Origin: Branchipolynoe longqiensis
Taxonomy: Eukaryota; Annelida; Polychaeta; Phyllodocida; Polynoidae
Direction of reading: 5' to 3'
Length of the DNA stretch: 64,000 bases
Assembly (NCBI GenBank): GCA_030323885.1
Contig: CM059191.1
Coordinates: 101,418,292-101,482,291 of the forward strand
The notes beneath the pieces were generated by a model that saw only the letters and a list, made by a program, of their open reading frames with translations, had not been told where the DNA came from and made no database searches. Below, piece after piece: positions 45,099 to 55,567 of the stretch; within the stretch, counting starts at the first letter, position 1, and each line of letters begins with the position of its first letter. Made by a program: the position numbers and the translations under genes.

Positions 45099-45412
45099 GC
45101 GTTCTCTGTGGCGGAGTGGTTAGAGTGTCTGACTTTTTTCTAGGTCAGACGCCTAATCTGAGGGTCAGCGGTTCGATTCCCAGTGCCCCCAGCTCTGCCA
45201 ATTTGGATTTCCACCGCTGTGTAGAACTTACAGCGTCATCAAAGGCCGGTTGCTCTCATACCATGTCTAGGTGGTGTGGGAGGTTAAACATCCCTTGGGT
45301 CGGTAAAAGTGAAGGCTCGGGCTTTCTATCGACCAGCAGTGGAATGAGGAAGACCAGTCGTCTATGACTGAAATTTCCCCTGCTTAAACAACTAATGGAC
45401 CAAAAAAAACAA
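45099..45412 (+). mobile_element. SINE-2 copy
   Basis: The tRNA-derived head TCTCTGTGGCGGAGTGGTTA with a long-arm look (Leu/Ser-like) and the B box GGTTCGATTCC is followed by a body and an A-rich tail. It is about 95% identical to 50533-50848. Confidence 0.88.
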
Positions 45413-45764
45413 AAAAAAACAAAGCAACAGTTTGGGGCAATGTGTGGGAACGACCCTCACTCACACATGGCATGTGCCTAGCGTTCGCATAATGTTATTC
45501 CAGCGCGTCCAACGTATCTCGACGTGCCCCTAACGTCGCCATAATTTTGGCACCCGCACGTCGTCGCACTTCGAAAGTTTTGTACAAGCGCAAAACTTTC
45601 GACATGTGACAACGCGCACCACCGACCCTCGTCGACCATCAACAAATACCAACGCGCGCCTAACACGTGCGTAACACTTCCTGACATATCCCAATGTTGC
45701 GCCAAAAAATCACATACGTCGACGCGCATTGGCGAGAAGCATCATAATGTGACAGCACCATAAG

Positions 45765-46187
45765 GGACGGTCCATAAATATGGATGTACTTCACAATCTG
45801 AACTGTGTTTGGACGGGGAAATGCCAAGTTGAGGTTTCTTTTCAGTGACGTTCCCTTGATAATTTCCGGCAAGATTTAGCAGATGGCTAGTGGTGGCAAA
45901 TGTAATTATAACGTTGCTAGAAGTAGGCCTACTCGAAGCCAGAAGGCGTTATCATTTGCGCACTGCCCTTAATGTTAAAACTGTGTTCCGCACAAACACA
46001 AGGCATAATCCATGAAACATTTGCTACTTCAGATGACTAGCCTGCAGTGGACTGGCACATGCAACAAGTCAAGCACCTTTGTAGAGTCTGGTGACTTCCT
46101 CCAAGAATTACTGTTACCCATGACATTACATTATCTATAAATAAATAAATAATTCAAATAGAGGATTTCAAGCATTAACCAGATGGG
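45765..46187. other. No recognisable feature
   Basis: No supported gene or repeat. Confidence 0.5.
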
Positions 46188-46384
46188 ATGGCCAAATGAG
46201 CTGAGTTTCCGCCTCTCAATTTGGTAGGTCATTGAATTTGAACCCTTGTCGAGTAAAACCATTGACTTAAAACATTGATATTAAAATGTTGTCACTACCT
46301 ATCCTGGCGCTCGGCATTACTATGATAGGGCAAGGAGCAGTGGAATGAGCAAGAGCAATTGCCTGTAGTTAAAATTTACCTTGC
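46188..46384 (+). mobile_element. Chimeric SINE, second copy
   Basis: A SINE-1-type head (GGGATGGCCAAATGAGCTGA) and body to GGCATTACTATGATAGGGCA are joined to the SINE-2 tail (AGCAGTGGAATGAGCAAGAG). It shares the junction with 44565-44766. Confidence 0.8.
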
Positions 46385-46955
46385 TTAAAGTTGCATAGTC
46401 TGACTGGACACCTCATGAGGATGCCATCAGACAGGCTACCAAAGCAGATCCTCTACTCTCAACTGTCTTCTGGTTACAGAAAGAGAGGGCGCCCTCATCT
46501 CCGGTTCAAGGATACCATCAAGAGAAACGTGAAGCTGAGAGACATTAAGACCGACTCCTGGACGCAACTCTCACAGCAGAGAGCTAAATGGAGAGCGGCA
46601 GTCAAGTAATGAAAGAGGTCTTTGTCGCATCGCAACTGACAGCATGATGATGATGAGTCCGATGATTTAGATTTTATGTCATTTTCTTAGATAAATATAT
46701 TAGGTTGATGATTATAATCTACCTTACTTTAATTCGAAGTAACATTTATTTAAATGGCTAACTTTTGAGATATTTGATGTGCAAATGTGCTTCTGCAGTA
46801 ACAAGTTCTATTAAATTGCCTCAGCATTCCCTTATATGTGATGACAAATGTTTAATAAGTGCACCAGTATCTAATTTAGATATGTACAATCAAATCTAGA
46901 TAATTGCTTTGGTTTGGGAAATTTAATGTTTTCATCGCACTATGCAGCTTTAATC
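46385..46955 (+). mobile_element. MITE-1 copy interrupted by LINE-B
   Basis: The MITE reads 46385-46400 and 46656-46955. The LINE-B fragment lies between, with target duplication AGTC. Confidence 0.87.
46401..46655 (+). pseudogene. LINE-B 3' fragment with reverse-transcriptase C-terminus
   Basis: Codes for the last about 68 residues of a non-LTR retrotransposon ORF2 (GHLMRMPSDRLPKQILYSQL, then GRPHLRFKDTIKRNVK, then W), stop at 46607. This cysteine-poor, basic C-terminal segment with GRPxLRFKD is typical of several LINE clades behind the RT. About 45 bp of 3' UTR and a (TGATGA) tail follow. The rest of the element was lost by 5' truncation at insertion. The 4-bp duplication AGTC (46397-46400, 46656-46659) is intact. 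Four copies of this 3' end exist in the window (27656, 32093, 42066, 46401). The clade cannot be fixed from this fragment. Confidence 0.85.
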
Positions 46956-47383
46956 AACTAATATACAAACATCTGTTCTTTTTTTAAAAGCCTCGTCTAA
47001 AGAGTGTAGTGCAAATAATGTTGTAGGTCATGGTTCACTGCACAGTATCCTCTGTGGTAAAGGTCTTACGGAGGATTTCCACGACCAGCCAGCAGTCTGG
47101 TGGCAGTGACAAGAACTAATGTTGTGGGAAATGGCTCATTGTGAATGCGGCATGGAAAATGTATATTCACCAATATTGGAAAGGCTGGGAAACCAGTGAC
47201 ACGATATATGGGGTGAATGCATTATTCAAGTCGAATAAATGTGTGAACAAAAAAAACATTAAAAGTAAGAAAATGCAATATGAATGATTTATCACCTCCA
47301 GTCTCACGCCCCATCAAACAAACTGAGATGTCATCATTGTGTTTATGAGTTATGTTAAAGGAGCAGTGGCTCAGCAATAGGTA

Positions 47384-48010
47384 AAGGAGCATAGTCCGAT
47401 AGTTTTTAGTTTCTGTCATTTCTTTAAATAAATATATCAGGGTGATCATTATAATATACCTGCCTTTAGATTGAACTGACTTTTATTTGTAAATGTCTGA
47501 AAAAAGATTTTGGTAAATGATCATTTTATTCAGCGAATAAAGATATTATTTAAGCGCCGAGGCACTGGTCTTTCGGCCATATTATGTTACACTCATTCAC
47601 TTTTATAATAGTCTAAAATCAACAAGAGTTTGATACAAAGAATATCGTGGTAATACGCACAGTGACATTGGAGATATTTGAAGTGCAATCATGCCAAATT
47701 TAGTTTGGTATGCATATTTTGGTATATCACAGCGAGTGATAAACATGTGGAATGAGCTACCGGAAGAATCGGTGGAAGCAGCTACCATAAATCAATTCAA
47801 GAATGCGCTGGACATGGCCTGGGCCAGAGAAACATTCCTGTACGATTTTGAGGATGCATACCACTAGAGCTGAGAGCTACAAGCTTTGTATATGCTACCA
47901 CAAGCCTGCATCAAAGAAGTGGATAATAATAATAATAATAATATCAAAATTCTGACACCGTAGGCTTTAGGTTCTATTAAGTTGACTTAGTCTCCTCTTC
48001 AAACATAAAG
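47384..48010 (+). mobile_element. Degenerate MITE-1 copy interrupted by LINE-C
   Basis: It starts AGGAGCATAGTCCGATAG. MITE-1 segments resume behind 47945 (AAAATTCTGACACCGTAGGC). The middle also has about 90 bp foreign to other copies (47520-47665). Confidence 0.7.
47729..47940 (+). pseudogene. LINE-C 3' fragment (ORF2 C-terminus)
   Basis: Forty-five codons (47730-47864, stop 47865-47867) read RVINMWNELPEESVEAATIN then QFKNALDMAW. This is the C-terminal signature of CR1/L2/Jockey-type LINEs (RVxxxWNxLP...FKxxLD). About 70 bp of UTR and a (AAT)n tail follow. The target duplication ATATC stands on both sides (47724-47728, 47941-47945). A different family from LINE-B and from the LINE at 56-61 kb. 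Confidence 0.85.
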
Positions 48011-48427
48011 TGCCCTGGACATCTTGATACAGCCTTATAACCTAACAAATCAGTTTTATCTTCATGCAATTTCTTTGTTTTATACCAAGTGCATTTCATA
48101 TAATTGTCTTCACTATGTAATAATTACGTGTACTCCAGCAATATCAAAGACTCAGAATTATATTTCTATCATTTAGTCAGTTTCATAAAGAGAACACAAT
48201 GCAGTTATGGCAATTGGTTGGGTATAACCATAACTCTAGTTGTGTTTTTGTAATTGCATGGTGAGTCTTGGGTGAAGTATGACATGACGGAGCCCATCCC
48301 TGTCCAAGTCGAACATGTGGCCGTTGAATATATGGAAACCTGTCACCCATCTGGCCCTTGTGTGTGTACCATGAAGATATAGATCTCCCACTCATACTGT
48401 CTTGACACCAGCTATTTGACCGATAAC
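48011..48427. other. No recognisable feature
   Basis: No supported gene or repeat. Confidence 0.5.
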
Positions 48428-48442
48428 TGGGAGACTCATGGA

Positions 48443-48769
48443 TTTGTTTGTTGTTGTTTTACGTCCAAGCAACATCTAAGGTCATGTCACTGATTTGTGA
48501 CAGTGCGCACTCATGGCAACTGTATAGTGCTGCCCCACTGGGAGACCAGGCAGCCAGCACCATGACCTGATATCCCACTCAGTCACATTATCCTGACACT
48601 GAGCCAACCAGTCCTTGCCCTATCCTAATAATGCCGAGCGCCTAGCTAGGAAGCGACAAGTATCAATTTTTAAGTCATTGGTTTGACTCGACCAGGGTTC
48701 GTACCCACGATCCCATGGTCTACCAACACGGGAGACAGATGCTCTACTCATTCGGCCAACCCGTCTGGT
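48443..48769 (-). mobile_element. SINE-1 copy, intact, with 15-bp target duplication
   Basis: The best-bounded copy. TGGGAGACTCATGGA stands on both sides (48428-48442, 48770-48784). Tail, body and tRNA head are all present, making it a good family reference. Confidence 0.92.
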
Positions 48770-48784
48770 TGGGAGACTCATGGA

Positions 48785-49270
48785 GGGTGTGAGCATTTAC
48801 CTTCCCTATCATCTCTTCAAGCTGCATTACATACACACCAGGGGGAGCTGGCCATTCCATACGACACGGCCTAACACAGTTATTAAATTTTGATGGGTCA
48901 TTAATTTGGTATTATATTTATAATTGTCAAACTCTAGCTGAAATATGTCTTAGTAAATTAATAGATTCCACAGCTGCATTCTTTGCGTCAAATGGACTTA
49001 CAATGAGCACATGTGCTTCGTGCGGGTTTATTTGACTTTAATAATCTCACAATGCACCGCGCTGCTGGGAGTTCAAACTCGTCTCTTGTAAAGCATCCCC
49101 TGCTCACAACTGCACATAGTGTCATGTTGATTTTATGTTAGTTATTATAATTGTGTGATGATTAATAATTTGTACACACTGTTGTCCTGCTGGTACCCAT
49201 TCTGAATGTGTGCGTGATGAATCAGTTATGGGACGATTATTCCAACCGAACAATCTTACTGCCAATCAGT
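48785..49270. other. No recognisable feature
   Basis: No supported gene or repeat. Confidence 0.5.
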
Positions 49271-49779
49271 CGTAAAATATTCTGATATACGGCATAGGGG
49301 GGAATGCAAATGTTCTATTACTGATCAGTATACATAACCAGGCGCATGTATGTATATATATGTATGGGCTAGTGGTGCCTGAGTGGGATGTAAATAGACA
49401 TAGTGGTGCTGGCAGGTCTGGGTGTGAGGGCACTCAGGGCCTACCCCCTCTGCTGGGATAGGGATCACAACACTCAAAGGTCAAGGTTGGTGGTGGCCAA
49501 GGGGCCATACAACTTGGTGGTGATGGGCAGACCACTGGTAACCATGGGGACCAGTAATGCTGGGTCCCTATTGGTAGGGCCAAGAATGCTTGTTTTCCAT
49601 TGGGGGACAGGGGTGGGGTGATACTCTAAAATGAACCCATGTAACCATATAAATAATAAACCAGAGGGCTTTACTCTCTCTTCTTCTTTACACTTTATAC
49701 TCTTCCTTTCTCTTTGTCTGTATTGATTTCACTATAGCCTGGCTACACAACTACAGATTCGAGCAGTAGACTTTTTACA
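49271..49779 (+). mobile_element. Solo LTR, family LTR-C
   Basis: It starts CGTAAAATATTC and ends TTTTTACA. ATAAATAATAAACC is the polyadenylation region (about 49648). Same pyrimidine-rich segment as the other two copies. The target duplication is not recognisable. Confidence 0.78.
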
Positions 49780-50085
49780 CGTGGGTCATGTAGGCGATCC
49801 CGTGTTTGATGTAGGCGGTCATGTAGGCGATCCCTGGTGGTACGACAACGAAATATAAATATAAATATATCACCGAGATATACATGAATATATGTACTAT
49901 ATAATTTATTATGTAGATATAAATAAGGGCAGCCCCATTGCTGTTTCTCTCTGTCCTCCAGTCGATGACTGAGTGAGGAGTAAGGGCTGAGGAGTAGATG
50001 GAAGGTTGTGGCCTTATTATACTCATATAATGACTTATACAGCATATATAATAATAAGAATTATACGAATAGGGCTATATATCAA
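49780..50085. other. AT-rich stretch, possible LTR-C internal remnant at left
   Basis: GTGGGTCATGTAGGCGATCC and a second GTCATGTAGGCGATCCC 33 bp later form a short direct repeat just behind the LTR. Nothing else recognised. Confidence 0.35.
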
Positions 50086-50447
50086 CAGAAGATGCAGCAA
50101 ATGAGTAAGAGCGCTAGCTTCGCATGTGGAAGGTCAGTGCTTTAAATCCCAGCCGGGTCACATCAATGACTTACAAAATTGATATGTGTCACTCGTACTT
50201 AGCCCAGCACTCAGCATTACTGGGATAGGGCAAGGACTGATTAGCTCAGTATCAGGGTAATATGACTGAGTAGGACATTGGGTCATGGTGCCCATGGCCT
50301 GGTCTCAAAGTGAGGCAGAACTATAAAGCTTCCGTGAGTGCACAGTGCGGCGGCACCCATGGCCTGGTCTCACAGTGGGGCAGCACTATGATTGGACCCG
50401 TACTGATATCACCTTAGATGTTGCTAGGACGTAAAACAACAACAAAC
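50086..50447 (+). mobile_element. SINE-1 copy with internal duplication
   Basis: Head, body and tail are present. A roughly 37-bp body segment (GCACCCATGGCCTGGTCTCA) occurs twice, at about 50310 and 50352. Confidence 0.85.
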
Positions 50448-50532
50448 AGACTTTATGATTGGTGGTAGTCTCAGCAGGTCTCCGCCGCACTACCCTCAGC
50501 TGGTCTCCTTCCTGTCTCACTCACCACTCAAA

Positions 50533-50848
50533 GAGTACTTCTCTGTGGCGGAGTGGTTAGAGTGTCTGACTTTTTTCTAGGTCAGACTCCTAATCTGAGG
50601 GTCGGCGGTTCGATTCCCCGTGCCCCCAGCTCTGCCAATTTGGATTTCCACCGCTGTGTATAACTTTCAGCGTCATCAAAGGCCGGTTGCTCTCATACCA
50701 TGTCTATGTGGTGTGGGAGTTTAAAAATCCCTTGGGTCGGTAAAAGTGTAGGCTCGGGCTTTCTATCGACCAGCAGTGGAATGAGGAAGACCAGTTGTCT
50801 ATGACTGAAATTTCCCCTGCTTAAACAACTACTGGACCAACAAAAAAA
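50533..50848 (+). mobile_element. SINE-2 copy
   Basis: As 45099-45412, with the B box GGTTCGATTCC and an A-rich tail ACCAACAAAAAAAGA. Confidence 0.88.
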
Positions 50849-51248
50849 GATATGAGCAATTGCGCAATTTGTTAGGTGCGCATAAATTACGCTGATTGTT
50901 CTGCATTATTCTCTGTTGAACAATGATCAGCAGCCCCACCTCAGTCACCTTCACATTGCGATATGGTAAGTGTGATGACATTATGGGAATAAAAATAAAG
51001 AGCACTGTTCCTGGCAGTCTTCTCGCAGCTATGTTTCCTGTCAATGTCAATGATACCTGACGCTGTAATGCTAGTTTTGTTATCTGCCGCAGCGGCGCCA
51101 CCTATGAGTGGTACTAGAACGGCCATAAATATATGAATGTATGAATATATAACTAGACAAGTGGATTAATAAAACTGTGAGTATCTAATCTACCAGACAT
51201 TTAATACATTTACATTGATATGCATCATACACTGATGATTTACGAGTA
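50849..51248. other. No recognisable feature
   Basis: A 90-codon minus-strand open frame (50829-51101) has no family features. Confidence 0.45.
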
Positions 51249-51257
51249 GTTGCGTGT

Positions 51258-51609
51258 TGATTGGTTGGTTGTTGGAGTTTTAGGTCATGGCAACATTTCA
51301 GGATGGGTCATATACTGGTCATATCAGGATGGGTACTGTGACAGTGTGCAATGACGGTGACTTTATACTACTGTCCCACTGGGAAATCAGGCCACCAGTA
51401 CCATGACCTGATATCCCATTCAGTCCAATTATCCTGACACTGAGCCAACCAGTCCTTGCCCTATCATATTAATGCCAAACGCCAAGCTAGGAAGCGACAG
51501 GTATCAATTTTGTAAGTCATTGGTTTGACTCAACCGGGAATTTGAACTCCTGATCTCCCACACTGGAGGTATGCGCTCTACCGATTCTACCACCACGTCC
51601 GGTGTAGTG
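51258..51609 (-). mobile_element. SINE-1 copy with target duplication
   Basis: GTTGCGTGT stands on both sides (51249-51257, 51610-51618). All parts are present, with a small duplication near TCATATCAGGATGGGT. Confidence 0.88.
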
Positions 51610-51741
51610 GTTGCGTGTGAGTCACAGGAAGAAAGGGGACAGTTCATGACTGAACATCACCCAGACGCTAGAGGCACAGGGGTACTGTTGAACTGTGAGA
51701 ATGAAGATACATTGAGCAGGCCTTTCCAAATTATCTAAAGC

Positions 51742-52094
51742 TTAAAATGACATAGTCCGATGGTTTAGGGGTTCTGTGACTTTTCTGAGATGAATATATT
51801 GAATTGATTGTTATAATCTACCTTACTTTAGTTTGAAGTAACTTTTATTTTAAATGGCTACCTTTGGAGATATTTAAAGTGCAAATATGTCAAATTAGTT
51901 TTGGCAAGCATGCCAAAACTCTGATACCATAGCCTTCTGTTGTAACAGGTTCTATTCAATTGCCTCAATTCCCTGCGATGTTGCGACAAATGTTTAATAA
52001 TTGCATCTGTATCTAAGTTAGATATGTAGAATTAGTTCTAGATAGTTATTTTGGTTTTGAAAATGTGATGCTTCATCTGACTCTACGGCTTTAA
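51742..52094 (+). mobile_element. MITE-1 copy
   Basis: About 350 bp, uninterrupted, with degenerate ends TTAAAATGACATAGTCCGAT and TGACTCTACGGCTTTAA. Confidence 0.85.
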
Positions 52095-52620
52095 TATTAG
52101 TATGTACTATGTTATTGTTTTTTCATATATGCTGACAAATTTGTAAGTAGAAGCGGTCCTTGTCTGAACTTGGTAAATTAATCGGCTGAGAGGAGGCATG
52201 AAAATGGAATTATGCGACACAAAGAGAAAGCACTATGGACAATGCAATTTCAAAAAGCGAATGTCCTAAGTAGCCAGCTGTGTCCATTCGCTTCGCTGGC
52301 CACAGATGGTCTACTGTGTTACTAACAACTGTGACGCAATAGCAGGACTGTTTTAGCTGATGAGTGCAGCCATTACTATTAGAAGACTATCAACACTAAA
52401 AAGCTAACTGCAATGAACAAATAGTATATAGCTAGCTAGAATGAGGTTATATTACAATTTTCATATCCACTGATCACCCAACCACTCATCTAGCTCACAG
52501 TGAATGGATGACTGGTCATGACATGACCTATATTCAAAGTTAACATGACCAATAGATAAGTAGTAGTTGGTTCATTCAGTATTTCTGACATTGTCAGCTT
52601 TAAGCCAATTGGACCAATTG
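52095..52620. other. No recognisable feature
   Basis: No supported gene or repeat. Confidence 0.5.
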
Positions 52621-52714
52621 CTCCCAATTGTGATGAAGCATCACATTCTCAAAACCAAAACAATTATCTAGATTTGATTCTACATATTTAACTTAGATAC
52701 GGATGCACTTATTA

Positions 52715-52762
52715 AGCATGTAAGCATGTAAGCATGTAAGCATGTAAGCATGTAAGCATGTA
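52715..52762 (+). repeat. (TAAGCATG)n microsatellite
   Basis: Six units of 8 bp, directly at the left edge of the pogo-like MITE. Confidence 0.92.
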
Positions 52763-52937
52763 CAGTAAACCTCTCTAAATCGACCGACCTTGGGACGACT
52801 TTAAACGTTGATTTAGAGAGGTGGTCGGTTTAGGGAATTAGAATATGGTTACAATGGTATTGTTGGGACCCAAATAAAGCGATCGATATAGGGGAGTGGT
52901 CGATCTGTGGAGGTGGTCAGTTAGGGAGGTTTTATTG
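52763..52937. mobile_element. 175-bp pogo/Tigger-like MITE
   Basis: The ends CAGTAAACCTCTCTAAATC and (reversed) CAATAAAACCTCCCTAACTG flank CGACC-type motifs repeated inside. TA lies on both sides (52761-52762, 52938-52939), as for Tc1/mariner-pogo elements. The CAGTARAACCTC-like start is the pogo/Tigger hallmark. Confidence 0.8.
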
Positions 52938-53199
52938 TATATAGTTCCATGGTTGTACTTCAAATATATCAAAACTTAGCCATTTAATTCAAAGTTACTC
53001 CAAACTAAAGAAAGGTTGATTATAATGTTCAACCTAATATATTTGACTCAGAAAATGACAGAAACTCAAAACCAGCGCAATCTGCAACATTAACTCTTCA
53101 ATGTAATTTCAAATTAAAGTAAGATAGATTATCTGTATCATCATCGTTATTATTAGTATTCATATTATTAGTATTATTATCATTATTTTTACCAACGTT

Positions 53200-53289
53200 A
53201 TATAAACTTTCAAGCGAGTGGTGTGTTGCGCCCCGCGCAGGGGGCCGGCGAGGTGCATGCCGGACTCTCTCCCCAACCGCCCCAGCGAG

Positions 53290-53325
<36 letters not shown>

Positions 53326-53940
53326 CTTGCTTGCTGCTTGCTTGGGGTGGTTTGTAACCTTATGACGGTTACTGGTTGCAGAACTGCAACATTATAGAGA
53401 GGCTCCGATAAATCGGCTCAATCTTTGGTTGAAGATTAATCTTCAGTAGGGATGGTTGTAGAAGCTGGGGACATCTTTACAATGTTGTAATGGCAAAGCG
53501 TTGGGGCGGCCCCGAATCTCTTCGGTCCGGCGGTAGTTGAGCACTTGTATCCAGCAGACAGCAGCAAGGGTTTCAAGGAAGGGCGGGTAAAGATGGGTGC
53601 AGCGGTGGTTCCAGCAACGAGAACAAAGCGAGAGAAGCGTAAAGGTACATGGTCCCACCCAAGGACACAACTCCCCTGGTCATGGGGAGAAGTATGCCTG
53701 GGAGAAATAGAAAGGGTAGAGTCTAGGAAAGAAATGAGGAGAGTCTATGTCTATTTGCTCTATGGTGACCAACCATCGATCCATAGACATGGACAGAGTA
53801 AGAGTAGAAAGTGAAATGCTGGCGGGCTCCCCCTCCTGGAACTCTTTTCAGACATATCAAGGAGGAGCAAGGCCAGCTGAGAGGAGATACAGAGAGGTGT
53901 GGACAAAGTGCAGTCCGGATAGCAAGTAAGAGGGGGGGGC
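53200..53940 (+). other. GC-rich block with a run of 35 G, unidentified
   Basis: An abrupt rise in GC at 53220, a G35 run at 53291-53325, and two short open frames at 53443-53670 and 53545-53814. I see no domain or repeat copy. It may be a remnant of another GC-rich mobile element such as Ngaro, but no motif confirms this. Confidence 0.4.
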
Positions 53941-54089
53941 AGAAATTCTAGAGAGTATTACATGCGATAATGGGATTATCACTATCCTTAAATACTGAAA
54001 GGTCAGTGCCTCAGTGATGAATAAATATTGTATTCAAAAATATTTAGAAAAGAACATGTATATGGCAGAAACTCAAAACGGTTAATAAC

Positions 54090-54453
54090 TTTAAAGTTGC
54101 ACAGTCTGATGGTTTTGAGTTTCTGAAATTTTCTGAGATAAATACATTAGGTTGATCACTATTATGAACCTTACTTTAGCTTGAAGTAACTTTTATTTTA
54201 AGTGGCTAACTTTTGAGATATTTGAAGTGGAACCTTGCAAAATTAATTTTGGCAAGCACGCCAAATTTCTGACCCCATAGGCTTCTGCAGTAACAGGTTC
54301 TATTAAATTGCCTCGGTATTCCCTTCTATGTGGTGACAAATGTTTCATAAGTGCATCAGTATCTACGTTCAATATGTAGAATCACATTTAGGTCATTGTT
54401 TTGGTTGTGAAAATTTGATATTTTCATTAGACTATGCAGCTTTAATATTGAGG
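54090..54453 (+). mobile_element. MITE-1 copy, full length
   Basis: TTTAAAGTTGCACAGTCTGA to AGACTATGCAGCTTTAA, about 360 bp. One of the best copies in the window. Confidence 0.87.
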
Positions 54454-54619
54454 ATGGATTCCCCATTGTTTGTTTGACATGGAGACGGTTCTTTATTAAC
54501 AAGTTGACGCCGTCTACATTTACGATGAACCTCATTAGGTTGAAATGCGCGTTCCAAGTTTAATTTGTTCCAACAGCTTGACACAAATAGATAGTGTCAT
54601 GTGGAAATAGTGTCTTTTG

Positions 54620-54795
54620 GAAATAAAGGGAAAAGCTGTGACCAGATTGGACTCGAACCTACCCTCCTGCCATTCCGGGGCTAGTGTTCTGACCAGTAGA
54701 TTAGCCAGCGTCCAAGATGTAATCAACCTGTCAATGCCTGTATGTGAATTTGGGGGCTCATCCGGTGACTTAACACACAGAGGCAACAATAAATA
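54620..54795 (-). mobile_element. SINE-3 copy, diverged
   Basis: The reversed B box GGACTCGAACC (about 54648) and an A-box remnant GACCAGTAGATTAGCC are visible. The leader is badly degraded. Confidence 0.6.
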
Positions 54796-55019
54796 TTTGA
54801 TTTGCTACCCAAAAATGAAAGAATTAATTATCACCATTGTAGCATGGAAACCAAATATGTCGTACCCAGTTTCAGAGAACGACACAATTACAAATATCAA
54901 GGTAGTGCATGTAGAAGTTAGAATACATACGCAGGGAAGGTCCAATGCTAAACAATATATAGCTTGTACAGACTCCTGGTCATGGCGCCAAGGTGTTGAA
55001 TTGCGTAGGTTTTTTGGGG

Positions 55020-55195
55020 CAAATGAAGGGAAATACTGTACCCAGAATTGGACTCAAACCCATACTTTTACCATTCTCAGCCTAGTGTCCTAACCATTAC
55101 ATTACCTAAGTTCCCTGGTGCAATCAAACTACGTTATTCTTTTTTTGTGTTTGTTATGTGGCATTTAACCTGGAAAGGTCAGTGCACCTTCATTA
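55020..55195 (-). mobile_element. SINE-3 copy, diverged
   Basis: The reversed B box GGACTCAAACCC (about 55050), then TGTCCTAACCATTACATTAC (reversed A box) and the leader ACCTGGAAAGGTCAGTGCACC are present. Confidence 0.7.
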
Positions 55196-55219
55196 TGAGT
55201 TATAATAGCAAGACAATTG

Positions 55220-55567
55220 GTTTTTGGTTGTTGGAGTTTTATGTCCTGACAACATCTAAGGTCATATTAAGACGGGTACCGACTTGCGACAGTGAGCACT
55301 CATTGTGACTTTATAGTGATGCCCCACTGGGAAACCAGGTCGCCAGCAACATGACCTGATATCCCACTCAGTCACATTATCCTGACACTGAGCTTACCAG
55401 TCCTTGTCCTCTCCTAATAATGCCGAGCGCCTGGCTAGGATGCGACAAGTAGCAATTGTTATATCATTGGTTTGACTGGACCAGGGTTCGAACTCGTTTG
55501 TTCGAATCCCGCGATCTACCAAATCGGGAGACGGACGCTCAACTCATTCGGCAAATACCATCTGGTC
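55220..55567 (-). mobile_element. SINE-1 copy with 13-bp target duplication
   Basis: AGCAAGACAATTG stands on both sides (55207-55219, 55568-55580). The head shows a short internal duplication (TTCGAA...GTTCGAATCC). Confidence 0.9.

Larger units (their letters stand above)
44886..45764. mobile_element. MITE with GTCACA-type ends, interrupted by SINEs
   Basis: The ends CTTATGACCCTGTCACATTA and (reversed) CTTATGGTGCTGTCACATTA continue as inverted repeats through GCTTCTCGCC. The interior is rich in GCGC/ACGTCG motifs and includes a short hairpin (CGAAAGTTTTG...CAAAACTTTCG, 45571-45602). About 370 bp in the middle (45043-45415) are SINE insertions, so the original MITE was about 510 bp. Confidence 0.82.
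52625..53093 (-). mobile_element. MITE-1 copy interrupted by microsatellite and pogo-like MITE
   Basis: MITE-1 sequence is seen at 52630-52715 and 52945-53093. The interior is split by (TAAGCATG)n (52715-52762) and the element at 52763-52937. Confidence 0.82.

Noticed and set aside
45110..45190. A functional tRNA gene
   Set aside because: The A/B boxes belong to the SINE-2 head. The sequence continues into the SINE body and has a second copy at 50533. No clean cloverleaf end is present.
53443..53814. Possible exon in the GC-rich block
   Set aside because: Two short frames without motifs or splice context I could support. Described only as an unidentified block.
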